A stretch of DNA of 64,000 bases from positions 248,001 through 312,000 of the forward strand of contig NZ_PDUD01000002.1 of NCBI RefSeq assembly GCF_002646595.1, written 5' to 3'. This stretch comes from Flavilitoribacter nigricans DSM 23189 = NBRC 102662 (GTDB taxonomy: Bacteria; Bacteroidota; Bacteroidia; Chitinophagales; Saprospiraceae). Numbering within the stretch: the stretch's first letter is position 1; each line of letters starts with the position of its first letter. The position numbers and the translations under genes were made by a program. The notes under the pieces were generated by a model. It was not told the DNA's origin. It ran no database searches and saw only the letters and a program-made list of their open reading frames with translations. This document shows, one piece after another, positions 51,855-62,318 of this stretch.

Positions 51855-52604
51855 ATGGAAACGCGCTCACAAACCGGCCTGCCGCTGCTGCCAGGCCATT
51901 ATTATCATCTATACAACCGGGCCAACGGTGCCGGGAATCTTTTCCAAACTCCTGATCACTACCTTTTCTTTCTCAAAAGATTAGCTAGGTATTCATCCGG
52001 TTATTTCGATCTGTTCGCTTACTGCCTTATCCCGAACCATTTTCATCTATTAATCCGCCCCTTACCCGATCAAGTGGTCATTGCCTCCGCAATGGAGGAT
52101 TACCCTACCCTGCCTAAGCGGCTGGAATATTCTATCGAAAAATATCTGGCGAAAACTACCGGCGATTCCGTTCGTCCGGTCTTTTCCCTGAAAGATCTGT
52201 CAGAAGTTTTTACGCTTGATAAAGACCTGATCGGCCAGGTTACGGCCTTCCTGGTGTCCGAGCAATTCCGAAAATTATTTATGAGCTACAGTAAAGCGGT
52301 GAATAAGCAAATGGGCTGGAAAGGGAGCCTGTTTCAGAAATATTTTAAAAGGAAGAGCGTAGAAAGTACGGACTACTTAAGGTGGCTGATCTGGTACATT
52401 CACCGGAATCCGGTACACCATGATCTCGTTAGGGATTTTCGCACTTATACCTGGAGTTCTTACGCCAGCATACTCAGCCGAAAACCGACCCGCCTGCCGA
52501 GACGGGAAGTGATCTCCTGGTTTGAAAATGAAGCTGGATTTTTAGCGTTTCACGACCGGGCGGAAGCGAACTGGAAAGTACTGAAGGAGTTGGTTTTAGA
52601 GTGA
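51855..52604 (+). CDS. RAYT-type (REP-associated tyrosine) Y1 transposase
   Basis: 249 residues from the ATG at 51855; an upstream extension reads through palindrome copy 2 and is unlikely. The HUH-type motif is YCLIPNHFHLLI (H62, H64); the probable catalytic Tyr is Y145 in LFMSYSKAVN, followed by GSLFQKYFKRK, YIHRNPVHHDLV and WSSY, the hallmarks of REP-associated IS200-like enzymes. These excise and mobilise palindromic REP elements without being flanked by inverted repeats. Here three identical 33-bp palindromes surround the gene. It is intact and so may still be active. Confidence 0.9.
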   Translation: METRSQTGLPLLPGHYYHLYNRANGAGNLFQTPDHYLFFLKRLARYSSGYFDLFAYCLIPNHFHLLIRPLPDQVVIASAMEDYPTLPKRLEYSIEKYLAKTTGDSVRPVFSLKDLSEVFTLDKDLIGQVTAFLVSEQFRKLFMSYSKAVNKQMGWKGSLFQKYFKRKSVESTDYLRWLIWYIHRNPVHHDLVRDFRTYTWSSYASILSRKPTRLPRREVISWFENEAGFLAFHDRAEANWKVLKELVLE

Positions 52605-52620
52605 TTGACTGACTGCTAAA

Positions 52621-52653
52621 AGACTTTCTAAGTTTTCGAAACTTAGAAAGTCT
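52621..52653. repeat. 33-bp REP-like palindrome, copy 3
   Basis: Identical to copies 1 and 2. It starts 17 bp after the transposase stop, between it and the convergent asnS gene, and could also terminate both. Confidence 0.9.
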
Positions 52654-52674
52654 AATCAGCAATCTCCCTACTAT

Positions 52675-54123
52675 CTAAAACTCCGCCGTCTTCGGCGCCC
52701 GCGGGAACGGGATCACGTCGCGAATGTTGGTCATACCGGTAATGAACTGGACCATGCGTTCGAAACCGAGGCCGAATCCGGAGTGCGGAGCACCACCGAA
52801 TTTCCGCAGTTCCAGGTACCACCAGAGTTCTTCTTCCGGAATATCCATCTCCTCGATCCGCCGGAGTAGCACATCGTAGCGATCTTCCCGTTGGGAACCG
52901 CCGATCACCTCGCCGATGAAGGGGAATAATACATCCATAGCGGCGACGGTTTCACCCGGTACGCCTTCCTGCTGGTCGTTAAGCCGCATATAAAAAGCCT
53001 TGAACGCTTTGGGATAATCCCGGACGATCACCGGTTTTTTGAAATGCTTCTCCACCAGGAAGCGTTCGTGTTCAGCCTGCAGATCACTGCCCCACTGCGG
53101 TTCAAATTCGAATTTACCCTTTTTGAAAGGCTTCGAGCGACGCAGGACATTGATCGCCTCCGTGTAGGTGATACGTTCAAAATCGTTATCGACCACGAAG
53201 CGCAGCATTTCGATCAGCCCCATGGGCCGGCGTTTGTCCTGCGGCAGATTTTTCTCGGCCTGCTGGATGCGCTGATCCAGGAATTCCAGATCTTCGAGAT
53301 AGTTTTCCAGGACGTAGTTGATCAGGTACTGGACAAAGTCCTGCGCCAGGTCCATGTTGTCCTCAATATCGTTGAAAGCCACTTCCGGTTCGATCATCCA
53401 AAACTCGGAAAGGTGGCGGGTTGTGTTCGAGTTTTCCGCACGGAAAGTCGGTCCGAAGGTATAGATCTTACCCAGCGCCAGTGCGCCGATCTCCCCCTGG
53501 AGCTGCCCGCTCACGGTCAGATTGGTGGCTTTACCGAAAAAGTCTTCTTTCCAGTTGATGCTGCCGTCTTCCGTACGGGGCGGATCCCCGATGGGCAGGG
53601 TCGTCACCTGGAACATCTCACCGGCTCCTTCCGCATCGCTGCCCGTGATGATGGGCGTATGCAGGTAGTAATAGCCCCGGTCGTTATAGTATTTGTGTAC
53701 CGCATAGGCAATAGCGTGCCGAACCCGGAATACCGAACTAAAGGTATTGGTCCGCATCCGGAAATGCGCTTTATCCCGCAGGAACTCCATGGTCTGCCGC
53801 TTGGGCTGCAGCGGATACTGCTCCAGGTTGTTACCGCCCAGGATCTCCAAGGTTTCGGCCACAACTTCCACACTTTGACCGGCTCCCTGGCTTTCTACCA
53901 GTTGCCCCGTCGCCTTTACACAGGCGTGAAAACTGATCTGTTTCAGTACTTCTTCGGGTAGCTGATCCGGATCCACTACGATCTGCAAATTACCAGCGGT
54001 TGAGCCGTCATTAAGGGCAATAAATCGATTGTTGCGAAAAGCTCGCACCCATCCCATTACGGTTACCTGATCGCCGATCTTCGGCTCTTTTAAAATACTG
54101 GCAATTTCACTTCTTCGAATCAT
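52675..54123 (-). CDS. asnS: Asparaginyl-tRNA synthetase
   Basis: 482 residues, usual family length. It has the OB-fold anticodon domain (about 15-105; [18 protein letters not shown]), the class IIb motif 1 region ([17 protein letters not shown]), motif 2 [21 protein letters not shown] (split across this description) and motif 3 [15 protein letters not shown]. It charges tRNA-Asn. Asn rather than Asp specificity is inferred from the [11 protein letters not shown] type of insert and length. Its upstream region is 361 bp of structured DNA. The gene is in a low-copy, conserved context by nature and shows nothing odd. Confidence 0.96.
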   Translation of the reverse strand: MIRRSEIASILKEPKIGDQVTVMGWVRAFRNNRFIALNDGSTAGNLQIVVDPDQLPEEVLKQISFHACVKATGQLVESQGAGQSVEVVAETLEILGGNNLEQYPLQPKRQTMEFLRDKAHFRMRTNTFSSVFRVRHAIAYAVHKYYNDRGYYYLHTPIITGSDAEGAGEMFQVTTLPIGDPPRTEDGSINWKEDFFGKATNLTVSGQLQGEIGALALGKIYTFGPTFRAENSNTTRHLSEFWMIEPEVAFNDIEDNMDLAQDFVQYLINYVLENYLEDLEFLDQRIQQAEKNLPQDKRRPMGLIEMLRFVVDNDFERITYTEAINVLRRSKPFKKGKFEFEPQWGSDLQAEHERFLVEKHFKKPVIVRDYPKAFKAFYMRLNDQQEGVPGETVAAMDVLFPFIGEVIGGSQREDRYDVLLRRIEEMDIPEEELWWYLELRKFGGAPHSGFGLGFERMVQFITGMTNIRDVIPFPRAPKTAEF

Positions 54124-54484
54124 GATACGGTTAACTTAGTGGTCAGCAAAAAATGCTCAGCAGTAAGCAGTTGGTAATTAATCTAAGTTGCGATGCAACT
54201 TCGGTAGAGGGTTAAAGTAGAGGGTAGAAGGATTACCTATCGTTAAAATGGAGCAAAATCTCTCCTTTTAACGATTGCAGTCTCTCTACGCTTTACCATC
54301 TACGCTCTACAATTCAAGTATGGCAACTTGAATTAATTAATAAACTGCTTGCCGGTCACTGATTACTGAATGACTGATTTAGTTCAACAACCACCGGGTA
54401 CGCAAATACGTTCCCAATGGCGCGCAAAGCTAGAAATAATGCAATGATTAGACAAACCTGGCGTCGATTAGGTGGTGGGAGTAC
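54124..54484. other. 361-bp structured intergenic region upstream of asnS
   Basis: It contains several inverted repeats: AGTTGC/GCAACT (54186-54200), ATCGTTAAAA/TTTTAACGAT with GGAG/CTCC inside (54239-54275), an imperfect GTAGAGGGTAGA/TCTACGCTCTAC pair flanking it, and AATTCAAGT/ACTTGAATT (54311-54334). No gene or tRNA was seen. It could hold the asnS promoter and a small structured RNA. Confidence 0.45.
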
Positions 54485-56908
54485 TTAAACTTTTTTACCT
54501 CCGACCCAGCGGCGGGCACCCCATTTGAGGATCACGGCCTCGATCATGGTCACCTGAATGGGTTTGGCGATATAATCATCCATACCGGCGGCGAGGCATT
54601 TCTCCCGGTCGCCCTCCAGCGCATTAGCCGTCATGGCAATTATCGTGGTGGGAGGCGAACTGCCGTTCTCCCCGGCGCGAAGCAGACTACTGGCTTCCAG
54701 TCCGTTCATAAGCGGCATCTGTACATCCATAAAGACCAGATCAAAATCCTGCGCTTCGAAGGCTTCGATCACCTTGCGACCATTGTCCACAAAACTGGCC
54801 TGATAGCCCAATCGCCTGAGAACGGCCCGCATCAGTTGCTGATTGATCGGATGGTCTTCAGCCACCAGGATATTCAGCGGCAGGCGTTCACTCAGGGCTT
54901 CCGTAGGGACATTGACTGCCGGCTCCCGCTGTGGCTCCGGCGGTAGGCCGGATTCCCGGGGATTCGGTAAGCTAAACGGAATGATCACCGTAAATACCGA
55001 ACCTCCGCCCAATTCACTCTCTACGTTTATACTACCGTTCATGATCTGGATCAGGCGGTGAATGATGGCCAGGCCCAATCCGGTACCCCCGTACTTCCGG
55101 TAGGTGGAGGTTTCGGCCTGGGTGAAGGGCTCGAACAGCCGGGTCAGTTGCTGGTCGGACATTCCAATCCCAGTGTCGCGGACTTCCATGCCCAGTTGTA
55201 TTTTCCCCTCGCCCACTCCGTGCCGGTACAGGTGCAGGCCCACCGATCCTTTCTGGGTAAATTTGATCGCATTACTCAGCAGGTTCAACAGGATCTGGCG
55301 CAGGCGGATCGGGTCTCCGTTCAGATAGCGCGGAACATCTTCATCGATCCTTTCCAGAAAGGCCAGATCCTTCTCCTGGAGAGATTCCCGCAACACCCCG
55401 ACCACTTCGCGAATGAGATCCGGCAAATTGAACAGGCGACTTTCCAACTGCATTTTTTCCGCTTCGATCTTGGACAGATCCAGAATATCGTTCAGAATGG
55501 CCACCAGGTTCTGGCCGCTCGATTTGATGGCGGTAAGGTATTCCGTCTGCTCCGGATTGAGGGGCGTTTTGGAAAGCAGGTCCGCCATACCGACTACGCC
55601 GTTCATCGGTGTCCGGATCTCGTGGCTCATAGTCGCCAGAAAATCGGTTTTGGCCTGACTGGCCGCCGAAGCTTCATCCGCAGTGCGTTTCTGTTCCTGG
55701 GCAAACTGGGCCACGTACTGCATACTCTGCCCCAACAGGAATCCCAGATAGGAAGTGAATTCCACAAAAGTATTCACCTGCCAAAGGTTGATATTATCAC
55801 CTATGCTGTAAACGGCCATGAAGAACAGACAGGCAAATCCCACACGACCAAATCCCAGCCCGGGCCTTTCCTTTTCAAAACTTCGGAAGAATTGCCACAT
55901 TCCGTAACACATGCTGAGAAAAATGATTGCCAGGAAAACGTTCAGCGTGCTGGAGAAAAAGGATACCGGTCCGAATATGGTCCAAAGACTGTATAGGGTA
56001 CAGAGCACCAGGGTAGCCCGGATCCACTGTCGCCGGATCACGTTGGGAAATAACAGTCCAGCGATCAGCCAGTATAACCCCAAACTCCAGTAGAGCGACA
56101 GGTATTCCAAACGCACCGTCAGGGCAAATGGCAGGTTCGGAAAGAGGTGGTGGAGCGGATAGTGCTCCGATCCCACGAGATAGTAGCTGTGCACGATGCA
56201 AAAAAGACTAAAAAAGAGAACGCCCTTTTCCTTCTTGCCCACAAACCAGAAGGCAAAGAGGAAAAAGCCCGTCATCAGGAAAAGTCCGAGGATCAGGAAA
56301 ATAAAAAAGAACCGTCGGTTCAGATCGTCGGCCAGGCGTTCACTGGCTCCGATCCGGATGGACTCCGTCACGCCTCCTTTGCGATGGTGGTAATTGCTGA
56401 TCTGGAGAATGAGGTCCAGCTCTCTGGCATTCGTTGTGATGTTTTTCACCTGGGGCAGCCAGTGAGGTTTACTGGATCGCCGGTCCCAACCGACCTGGCC
56501 GTTGGCGGCGACCTCCCGCCCGTTGACCCAGACTTTATAAGCGGTGAAAAAATCGGGTAGGAAGAGTCCCAGCAACGTATCCGGCTGCTGGTCCAGACTG
56601 ATCTTTAGACGGTAAGTAGCCTTGCCCCGGCCCGTTCTCTTTTTACCGGCGATCATTTTTCCGTTCCACAGGCTGGGAAATTTAATAGCTTCCGCTTCCG
56701 GCAATTGGTTAGGTTCCCGAAAGGCATCGGGGTCGAGCAATGTATCCCAATAGATCAGCCAGTTGCCATCCAGATCCTGTCCGGTTTTCAGCAACTGCTG
56801 TAACTTGAGGCTAATGTGTCCGTTTTCCGCCTTTTGCTGCTGGGAAAAGGCAGGAATGCTGATCAGACAGAATAGCGCGATCCACAATTTATTCGAAATA
56901 CAACACAT
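54485..56908 (-). CDS. 7TM hybrid histidine kinase, paralog 1 of 3
   Basis: 807 residues from the ATG at 56908 (an in-frame TTG 30 bases upstream is disfavoured). There is a signal peptide (IPAFSQQ) and a beta-rich sensor domain (about 35-185; NWLIYWDTLLDPDAF, LPDFFTAYKVWVNGREV), then seven membrane helices (about 190-410) as in 7TMR-DISM receptors, HisKA with H429 in [12 protein letters not shown], HATPase_c ([16 protein letters not shown]) and a C-terminal receiver with D728 in FMDVQMPLMNG and the Lys in DDYIAKP. It lacks an Hpt or output domain, so phosphate must pass to another protein. It is 33 bp after paralog 2 in the same operon. Confidence 0.93.
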   Translation of the reverse strand: MCCISNKLWIALFCLISIPAFSQQQKAENGHISLKLQQLLKTGQDLDGNWLIYWDTLLDPDAFREPNQLPEAEAIKFPSLWNGKMIAGKKRTGRGKATYRLKISLDQQPDTLLGLFLPDFFTAYKVWVNGREVAANGQVGWDRRSSKPHWLPQVKNITTNARELDLILQISNYHHRKGGVTESIRIGASERLADDLNRRFFFIFLILGLFLMTGFFLFAFWFVGKKEKGVLFFSLFCIVHSYYLVGSEHYPLHHLFPNLPFALTVRLEYLSLYWSLGLYWLIAGLLFPNVIRRQWIRATLVLCTLYSLWTIFGPVSFFSSTLNVFLAIIFLSMCYGMWQFFRSFEKERPGLGFGRVGFACLFFMAVYSIGDNINLWQVNTFVEFTSYLGFLLGQSMQYVAQFAQEQKRTADEASAASQAKTDFLATMSHEIRTPMNGVVGMADLLSKTPLNPEQTEYLTAIKSSGQNLVAILNDILDLSKIEAEKMQLESRLFNLPDLIREVVGVLRESLQEKDLAFLERIDEDVPRYLNGDPIRLRQILLNLLSNAIKFTQKGSVGLHLYRHGVGEGKIQLGMEVRDTGIGMSDQQLTRLFEPFTQAETSTYRKYGGTGLGLAIIHRLIQIMNGSINVESELGGGSVFTVIIPFSLPNPRESGLPPEPQREPAVNVPTEALSERLPLNILVAEDHPINQQLMRAVLRRLGYQASFVDNGRKVIEAFEAQDFDLVFMDVQMPLMNGLEASSLLRAGENGSSPPTTIIAMTANALEGDREKCLAAGMDDYIAKPIQVTMIEAVILKWGARRWVGGKKV

Positions 56909-56941
56909 GGCTATTAAATTCACCGGAATACCGGCCAATGC

Positions 56942-59413
56942 TCACGTTTCACTTTTTACTTTTTTCGGGCGACCGATCCATTTGATAATCTCTTTTTCAA
57001 CGACATCCGAGTGTAACGGCTTCGTAATATAGGCATCCATACCGATCGACAGAGAACGCTCCTTATCACCCTGCATCGCATTGGCCGTCATAGCGATTAT
57101 CACAGGTCTCTCGTCCTCCGGAAACCGGAGCTGGATCTGGCGGGTAGTTTCGTAACCGTCCATCACCGGCATCTGGATATCCATAAAGATCAGGTCATAT
57201 TTTATCTTTTCCAGGAGTTCCAGCGCAAGCTTTCCGTTTTCGGCGATCTCCACCTGGAAACCCATTTTTTCGAGAATGGCCCGCATCAGTTGCTGGTTGA
57301 TCGGGTGATCCTCCACCACCAGGATACGCTGCCGGACGCCGGGTTCGGGTGCTGCCGGCGGAGACAAAAATTCCTGATCGACCGAGACAATCTGCCCCCG
57401 GGACAGTTTGAAAGGAATGGTAACGGTAAACACGGTCCCCTCTCCCTCTTCGCTCGACACCTCGATGGTCCCGCCCATCATGCGGATCAATCGCTGGGAA
57501 ATTGCTAATCCCAGGCCCGTGCCTCCGTACTTGCGGAAAGTTGAGGGAGCCGCCTGATTGAAAGGAATAAATAACCGGCCGAGTTGCTGATCAGACATAC
57601 CAATCCCGGTATCTTTTATTTCAAAACTGATCCAGGTCCGATCTGCCTGTTTTTTATCCACCTTTACCGAAACCCGGATCTCACCGCGTTCCGTAAACTT
57701 AGTTGCGTTATTGATCAGATTGAGCAGTACCTGGCGTACCCGGCCCACATCGCCTTCCAGGGTATCGGGCAGATCGTTATCCAGTTGAAAGTAAAATTTG
57801 ATGTCGTTCTTTTGCAGACTTTCGTGCATCAGGGTCCGCAGTTCCTTCAATAGCTCCAGCAGGGAAAACGGAGCCATTTCTAGGTTCATTTTGTCCGCTT
57901 CGATCTTGGACAGGTCCAATACATCGCTCACGATGGCCATCAGGTTCTGGCCGCTGAGCTTAATGGCTCCCAGATATTGCTTCTGCTCCGAGTTCAGATC
58001 CGTCTTAGCCAGAAGATCAGCCATACCGATCACCCCGTTCATCGGGGTCCGGATCTCATGGCTCATGGTAGCCAGGAAAACGGATTTGGCGCGATTGGCC
58101 ACATCTGCCGCCAGGGCCTTTTCCCGGTAGCTTGCCGCAAAACGGGCTACAAAATATAAACCCTGGAAAAACAGAAAGCCGAAATAGGCAATGATCTCCA
58201 CATAGGCATTGACTACCCAGACGTTGAAGTTATCCCCCAAGGTGTAGACACTGGTGAAGAACAGAAAAGCATAAGCGATCCGGGCGTACAATACACCGGG
58301 CTGATGGCGAAGGGAAGTTTTCAGGATAGCCCAGGCACCGAAGACCAGACTAAATACCGTCACCAGATGAAAGATCCGCACGGTATAGGTAAATCCGTAG
58401 ATCGGTCCCACCAAGGTCCACACGCTAAAAGCCGTACAGATCCAGAATATGGCGCGTACCGCCGAATGTTTTACGCGATCCGGAAAGATCGCCCGGCCGA
58501 TCTGCCAGTATAACCCGAGGATCCAGTAAAAGGTCAGGTATTCGATACGGATGGCCCACTGAAAAGGATAATCCATGAACAGGTGATGCAACGGGTAGTG
58601 CTCCGAGCCCACCGTGTAATAGGCGTTGGCCAGGCAAAACAGACTGAATACCAGTAATCCTTTTTCCCGGTATCCGGCCAGCACAAAAGCCAATAGGGAA
58701 AATCCGGTCATCAGGAAAAGCCCCATGATCAGGAACAGGATGAAATACCGGTTTTCCAGCTGGTTCTGTAATTTATTATAACTGCCCAGCCAGACCGGCT
58801 CCGCCGGTCCGCCTTTATAATGGTGGAAATTCGCGATCTGCAGGACGATATCCAGATCCGTTCCCTGCGTGCGGAAGGGCTGTACCTGCGGCAGCCAGTG
58901 CGGAGTGGTTTCCGCGCGGGTAGCGCCTACCCGGCCGTTGTGCGCTACCGGTTCACCGTTGACCCAGAGCTGATAGGCGGAATAAAAGTCCGGGACCATC
59001 AGCGCCAGGTAGGATCCGGCCCGCTGATCCAGGCGGACCCGAAGCCGGTAGGTAGCGACCCCGAAACAGACCCGCGCCCGGTGGAATCGCTCCATATTAT
59101 TCCAGACCTTCGGGAAACTAACGTATTCGGGAGCCGGCAGCTGCGCGGAACCCGAAAGTTCCTGCGGCGACAGCAGGGTATCCCAGTAAACTTCCCACTC
59201 CCCGTTGAGCATCCGGGGCGCGTCCAAAATATCTTCTGTGGAAAAAGTAGCCTGCCCCCGGTGAATATCCACGGACTGGCCGGAAAGGGAAAAAGCGGTG
59301 AAGAGTAGACAAAAGAACGCTAAGGGTTTGCAGCCGACAGCAGCGAATATCGCTTTACCGGGGCCGAAACCTGCAATTAATAGTCGTTTTCTATCTCGTC
59401 TTTTGTTTCCCAT
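56942..59413 (-). CDS. 7TM hybrid histidine kinase, paralog 2 of 3
   Basis: 823 residues from the ATG at 59413, which overlaps the end of paralog 3 by 23 bases; the leader is long ([17 protein letters not shown] then [11 protein letters not shown]). The same layout is seen: beta sensor domain ([33 protein letters not shown]), seven membrane helices, HisKA with H452, HATPase_c ([16 protein letters not shown]) and receiver with D745 ([11 protein letters not shown]) and a Lys in DAYITKP. It aligns end to end with the neighbours. The overlap suggests translational coupling to the upstream gene. Confidence 0.93.
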   Translation of the reverse strand: MGNKRRDRKRLLIAGFGPGKAIFAAVGCKPLAFFCLLFTAFSLSGQSVDIHRGQATFSTEDILDAPRMLNGEWEVYWDTLLSPQELSGSAQLPAPEYVSFPKVWNNMERFHRARVCFGVATYRLRVRLDQRAGSYLALMVPDFYSAYQLWVNGEPVAHNGRVGATRAETTPHWLPQVQPFRTQGTDLDIVLQIANFHHYKGGPAEPVWLGSYNKLQNQLENRYFILFLIMGLFLMTGFSLLAFVLAGYREKGLLVFSLFCLANAYYTVGSEHYPLHHLFMDYPFQWAIRIEYLTFYWILGLYWQIGRAIFPDRVKHSAVRAIFWICTAFSVWTLVGPIYGFTYTVRIFHLVTVFSLVFGAWAILKTSLRHQPGVLYARIAYAFLFFTSVYTLGDNFNVWVVNAYVEIIAYFGFLFFQGLYFVARFAASYREKALAADVANRAKSVFLATMSHEIRTPMNGVIGMADLLAKTDLNSEQKQYLGAIKLSGQNLMAIVSDVLDLSKIEADKMNLEMAPFSLLELLKELRTLMHESLQKNDIKFYFQLDNDLPDTLEGDVGRVRQVLLNLINNATKFTERGEIRVSVKVDKKQADRTWISFEIKDTGIGMSDQQLGRLFIPFNQAAPSTFRKYGGTGLGLAISQRLIRMMGGTIEVSSEEGEGTVFTVTIPFKLSRGQIVSVDQEFLSPPAAPEPGVRQRILVVEDHPINQQLMRAILEKMGFQVEIAENGKLALELLEKIKYDLIFMDIQMPVMDGYETTRQIQLRFPEDERPVIIAMTANAMQGDKERSLSIGMDAYITKPLHSDVVEKEIIKWIGRPKKVKSET

Positions 59414-61808
59414 TTTTAGAGAGTTGCTCTCTATATCCCAACCACCGCCGGATGACCTGTTCGATGGTTTGCATATCCAGGGGTTTGGTAATATAAGCAT
59501 TCATTCCGGCGGCCAGACAACGCTCGCGTTCCCCCCGCAGGGCGTTGGCGGTCATAGCAATAATAACTGGTCTTATCGGTTCCGGATAGGTAGCAATTAT
59601 TTCCTTGGTTGTCTGATACCCATCTTTTACCGGCATTTGCAGATCCATAAAGATCAGGTCATATCTTTTTCGTTCCAGGTATTCCAGAGCCTCCTGTCCT
59701 TGTTCCGCCACATCAGCCTGGAAACCGAGTTTGGCCAAAATAGCCTTCATCAACTCCTGGTTGATGGGATGATCCTCCACTACCAGGATATTCCGGGTAC
59801 GCAGCAGATCCTTGCCGTTCTCGATCAGGTTGGTTTCGCTCTGCGGCCCGGGAGCTTCAACGGGCTTGAAGGGCAGCGTTGCCCGGAAGGTAGAACCCAG
59901 CCCCAACTCACTTTGCACCTGGATGTGCCCTTTCATCAATTCGATGAGCTGCTGGGTGATCGTCAGTCCCAGTCCGGTTCCCCCGTATTTGCGGGTAGTG
60001 GAGGCATCGCCCTGGGTGTACGGCATAAACAGCCGATCTAGTTGCATCGTGGAGATGCCGATCCCCGTATCACTGATAGAGAACTGTAGCCAGACCTTAT
60101 TCCGATTCTCTTTTATCTTTTCAACCGTCAGACAGACTTCTCCTTCTTCGGTAAATTTAATTGCGTTACTCAACAGATTGATCAGCACCTGCCGCACCCG
60201 GATGGGGTCTCCTTCCAGCCATTCCCGGACATTTTCTTCCACCCGGCAATTCAGGCGAATATCCTTTTTGGAAATGCTTTCCCACATCAGCCCCATCACC
60301 TCGTCCAGCAGATCGGTCAGACTGAACACCTGGTTTTCCAGATTCATCTTATTCGCCTCGATCTTGGAGAGGTCAAGGATGTCATTAACGATGGCCACCA
60401 GGTTCTTTCCGCTGACCATAATGGCGTTCAGGTACTGCTTTTGCTCTCGATCCAGTTCGGTTTTGGCCAGCAGATCGGCCATCCCGATCACGCCGTTCAT
60501 GGGTGTACGAATTTCGTGGCTCATGGTTGCCAGGAAATTGGATTTCGCCTTATTCGCGGCTTCGGCCGAGGCCGTGGTATCCTTGTGCACTTTTGCGAAT
60601 TTGGTCACAAAATGCAGGCTCTGAAAAAGTAAAAAGCCGAGGTAGGGTCCGACCTGCACCAAGGAATTGGTTTGCCAGAGGCCAAGGTGATCGCCCGAGG
60701 AATAAGCCATTATGAAGAAAACAAAACCGAACGCCAGGGAAGCGTAATCCGCAGACCGATCCCCCGAACGCCAATTGGCAATCGCGGTATAGATGCCAAA
60801 AACGATGCTGAAGAACATCAGCACGTGGAACCCATTGAACAGAAAAGTAAACCAGTGAATGGGGGTAAGTAAGGTGAAAAGGCCGTAAGCCAGACAAATA
60901 CGCACCACCCAGCGGGTTAGTTTTTCGGTGACGTATTTCGGATAGATCAATTGAGTGAATTTCCAGTAATAACCGACACTCGCGAAGATGGAGAGGTATT
61001 CCAGCCGAATGCCCACCTCGAAAGGCATCCACGGCAGCAGATTGTGGATCGGATAGTTTTCCGAGCCGACAATATAATAGCTGTGGATCATACAGAAGAT
61101 ACCGAACAGCAGGATCCCTTTATCCCGCTGATCCGTTGCCCAGAATGTAAACAGGAAAAACCCGGTCATCAAAAACAATCCGAAAATGATATGGATGAAA
61201 TTGAAATTCATATTCCAGTCATCCTGCATCAGATTATTTGGACCGAGGGTAATGGATTCGGCAGCGCCACCTTTATAATGGTAAAAGTTGGAGATCTGGA
61301 GCAGGATATCGATCTCCTGCCCTTCCACTTCAAAACTCCTCACCTGGGGCCGCCAGTACGGCCGCATGGAACTTTTGGTGGTGCCGGTGTGCCCGTTCTG
61401 CGCGAAGGGTTTCCCGTTGATCCACATTTCGTAGGCGGAGTAAAAATCGGGGATAAAAAGCGCTAGGAGGGTATCCGTCGGGCGATCCAGATGTATCTGT
61501 AGGCGGTAGGTTGCATAACCGAATCCCGAGCGAGGGGTACCTTCCTTCCCCGGGACACGGTTCCAGATCTGCGGGAAAGGGGTCAATTCCTTCAGATCGG
61601 GGTCCAGCAGCGGCAGATCCTGTGGTTCGAGGAGGGTGTCCCAGTAGACTTGCCAGGTACCGTCCAGATTGGATATCTGCGTCAACGCCGTTTCCGTGGC
61701 GAGCCTGACCTCTCCGTTCTGTATGTCTACAGAACTGCCATTGGTCTGTCCTTGTGCAAAGGTCAAACTCAATATTCCTAATGTGAATATAGTAACGACG
61801 CGAACCAT
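59391..61808 (-). CDS. 7TM hybrid histidine kinase, paralog 3 of 3
   Basis: 805 residues with a signal peptide (LSLTFAQG). Beta sensor domain ([32 protein letters not shown]), seven membrane helices, HisKA with H431 ([12 protein letters not shown]), HATPase_c ([16 protein letters not shown]) and receiver with D722 ([11 protein letters not shown]) and NAYITKP. It is first in the three-gene operon. The conserved loop [18 protein letters not shown] in the membrane part is shared by all three. No response regulator or Hpt is adjacent. Confidence 0.93.
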   Translation of the reverse strand: MVRVVTIFTLGILSLTFAQGQTNGSSVDIQNGEVRLATETALTQISNLDGTWQVYWDTLLEPQDLPLLDPDLKELTPFPQIWNRVPGKEGTPRSGFGYATYRLQIHLDRPTDTLLALFIPDFYSAYEMWINGKPFAQNGHTGTTKSSMRPYWRPQVRSFEVEGQEIDILLQISNFYHYKGGAAESITLGPNNLMQDDWNMNFNFIHIIFGLFLMTGFFLFTFWATDQRDKGILLFGIFCMIHSYYIVGSENYPIHNLLPWMPFEVGIRLEYLSIFASVGYYWKFTQLIYPKYVTEKLTRWVVRICLAYGLFTLLTPIHWFTFLFNGFHVLMFFSIVFGIYTAIANWRSGDRSADYASLAFGFVFFIMAYSSGDHLGLWQTNSLVQVGPYLGFLLFQSLHFVTKFAKVHKDTTASAEAANKAKSNFLATMSHEIRTPMNGVIGMADLLAKTELDREQKQYLNAIMVSGKNLVAIVNDILDLSKIEANKMNLENQVFSLTDLLDEVMGLMWESISKKDIRLNCRVEENVREWLEGDPIRVRQVLINLLSNAIKFTEEGEVCLTVEKIKENRNKVWLQFSISDTGIGISTMQLDRLFMPYTQGDASTTRKYGGTGLGLTITQQLIELMKGHIQVQSELGLGSTFRATLPFKPVEAPGPQSETNLIENGKDLLRTRNILVVEDHPINQELMKAILAKLGFQADVAEQGQEALEYLERKRYDLIFMDLQMPVKDGYQTTKEIIATYPEPIRPVIIAMTANALRGERERCLAAGMNAYITKPLDMQTIEQVIRRWLGYREQLSKNGKQKTR

Positions 61809-62318
61809 TCATTTAGCAAATTAAACAATGAAATGGCTGAGTGTGTGTTCTTTAGCTAATTGTAGAAAAATGTAGTATTACAAAGAATAAATAGGGCTGT
61901 CCTAAATTCTATCTAAGCTTGTTAGGCTATGAATTGTGATCCAAAAAATAGTACTTGGTGAGGCGTGTGTTCGACTGACTACAAAGTTGCAAAAAAAATG
62001 ATACTAAACCAATTCTAATTTCACAAGTTGTCCGCCAGCGGTTAATAAACCAGGTGTCCGGCGCTGATCGCCAAAAGCACATAGTGTACGAAATTCCGCA
62101 ATTTGCAACCCATATTCCCCCGATCATCCTGCTTACCGGTAGAATGTCGGGTTAAAAGACAACTCAGTTGGGTTTGCTTAAAGTGGTTTATCTACCGGCC
62201 ACTGGTAAAAAACAGGAGGTAGCAAAAACAATAATCTGGCCGGCAATATATTGCTTTATCGACCATGATTAGCACGCTCCTTTATACCTGTTATTCTTTC
62301 CGGTACAGTTTGTGGTAA
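61809..62318. other. 510-bp intergenic region between TPR lipoprotein and kinase operon
   Basis: No coding region is supported; a 66-codon minus frame (61927-62127) has no family signature. A spaced inverted repeat CCGGTAGA/TCTACCGG (62136-62143 with 62191-62198) is the only structure noted. It should contain the kinase operon promoter near 61810-61900. Confidence 0.5.

Noticed and set aside
51483-52653. Three identical palindromes considered as a CRISPR array
   Set aside because: Spacing is irregular (228 and 910 bp), one gap contains a gene, and no cas gene is near.
54124-54484. Possible T-box or tRNA gene upstream of asnS
   Set aside because: No T-box conserved segment and no cloverleaf with CCA-ready ends could be found by eye.
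61927-62127. 66-codon minus-strand frame upstream of the kinase operon
   Set aside because: Composition unlike neighbours, no signal or domain.
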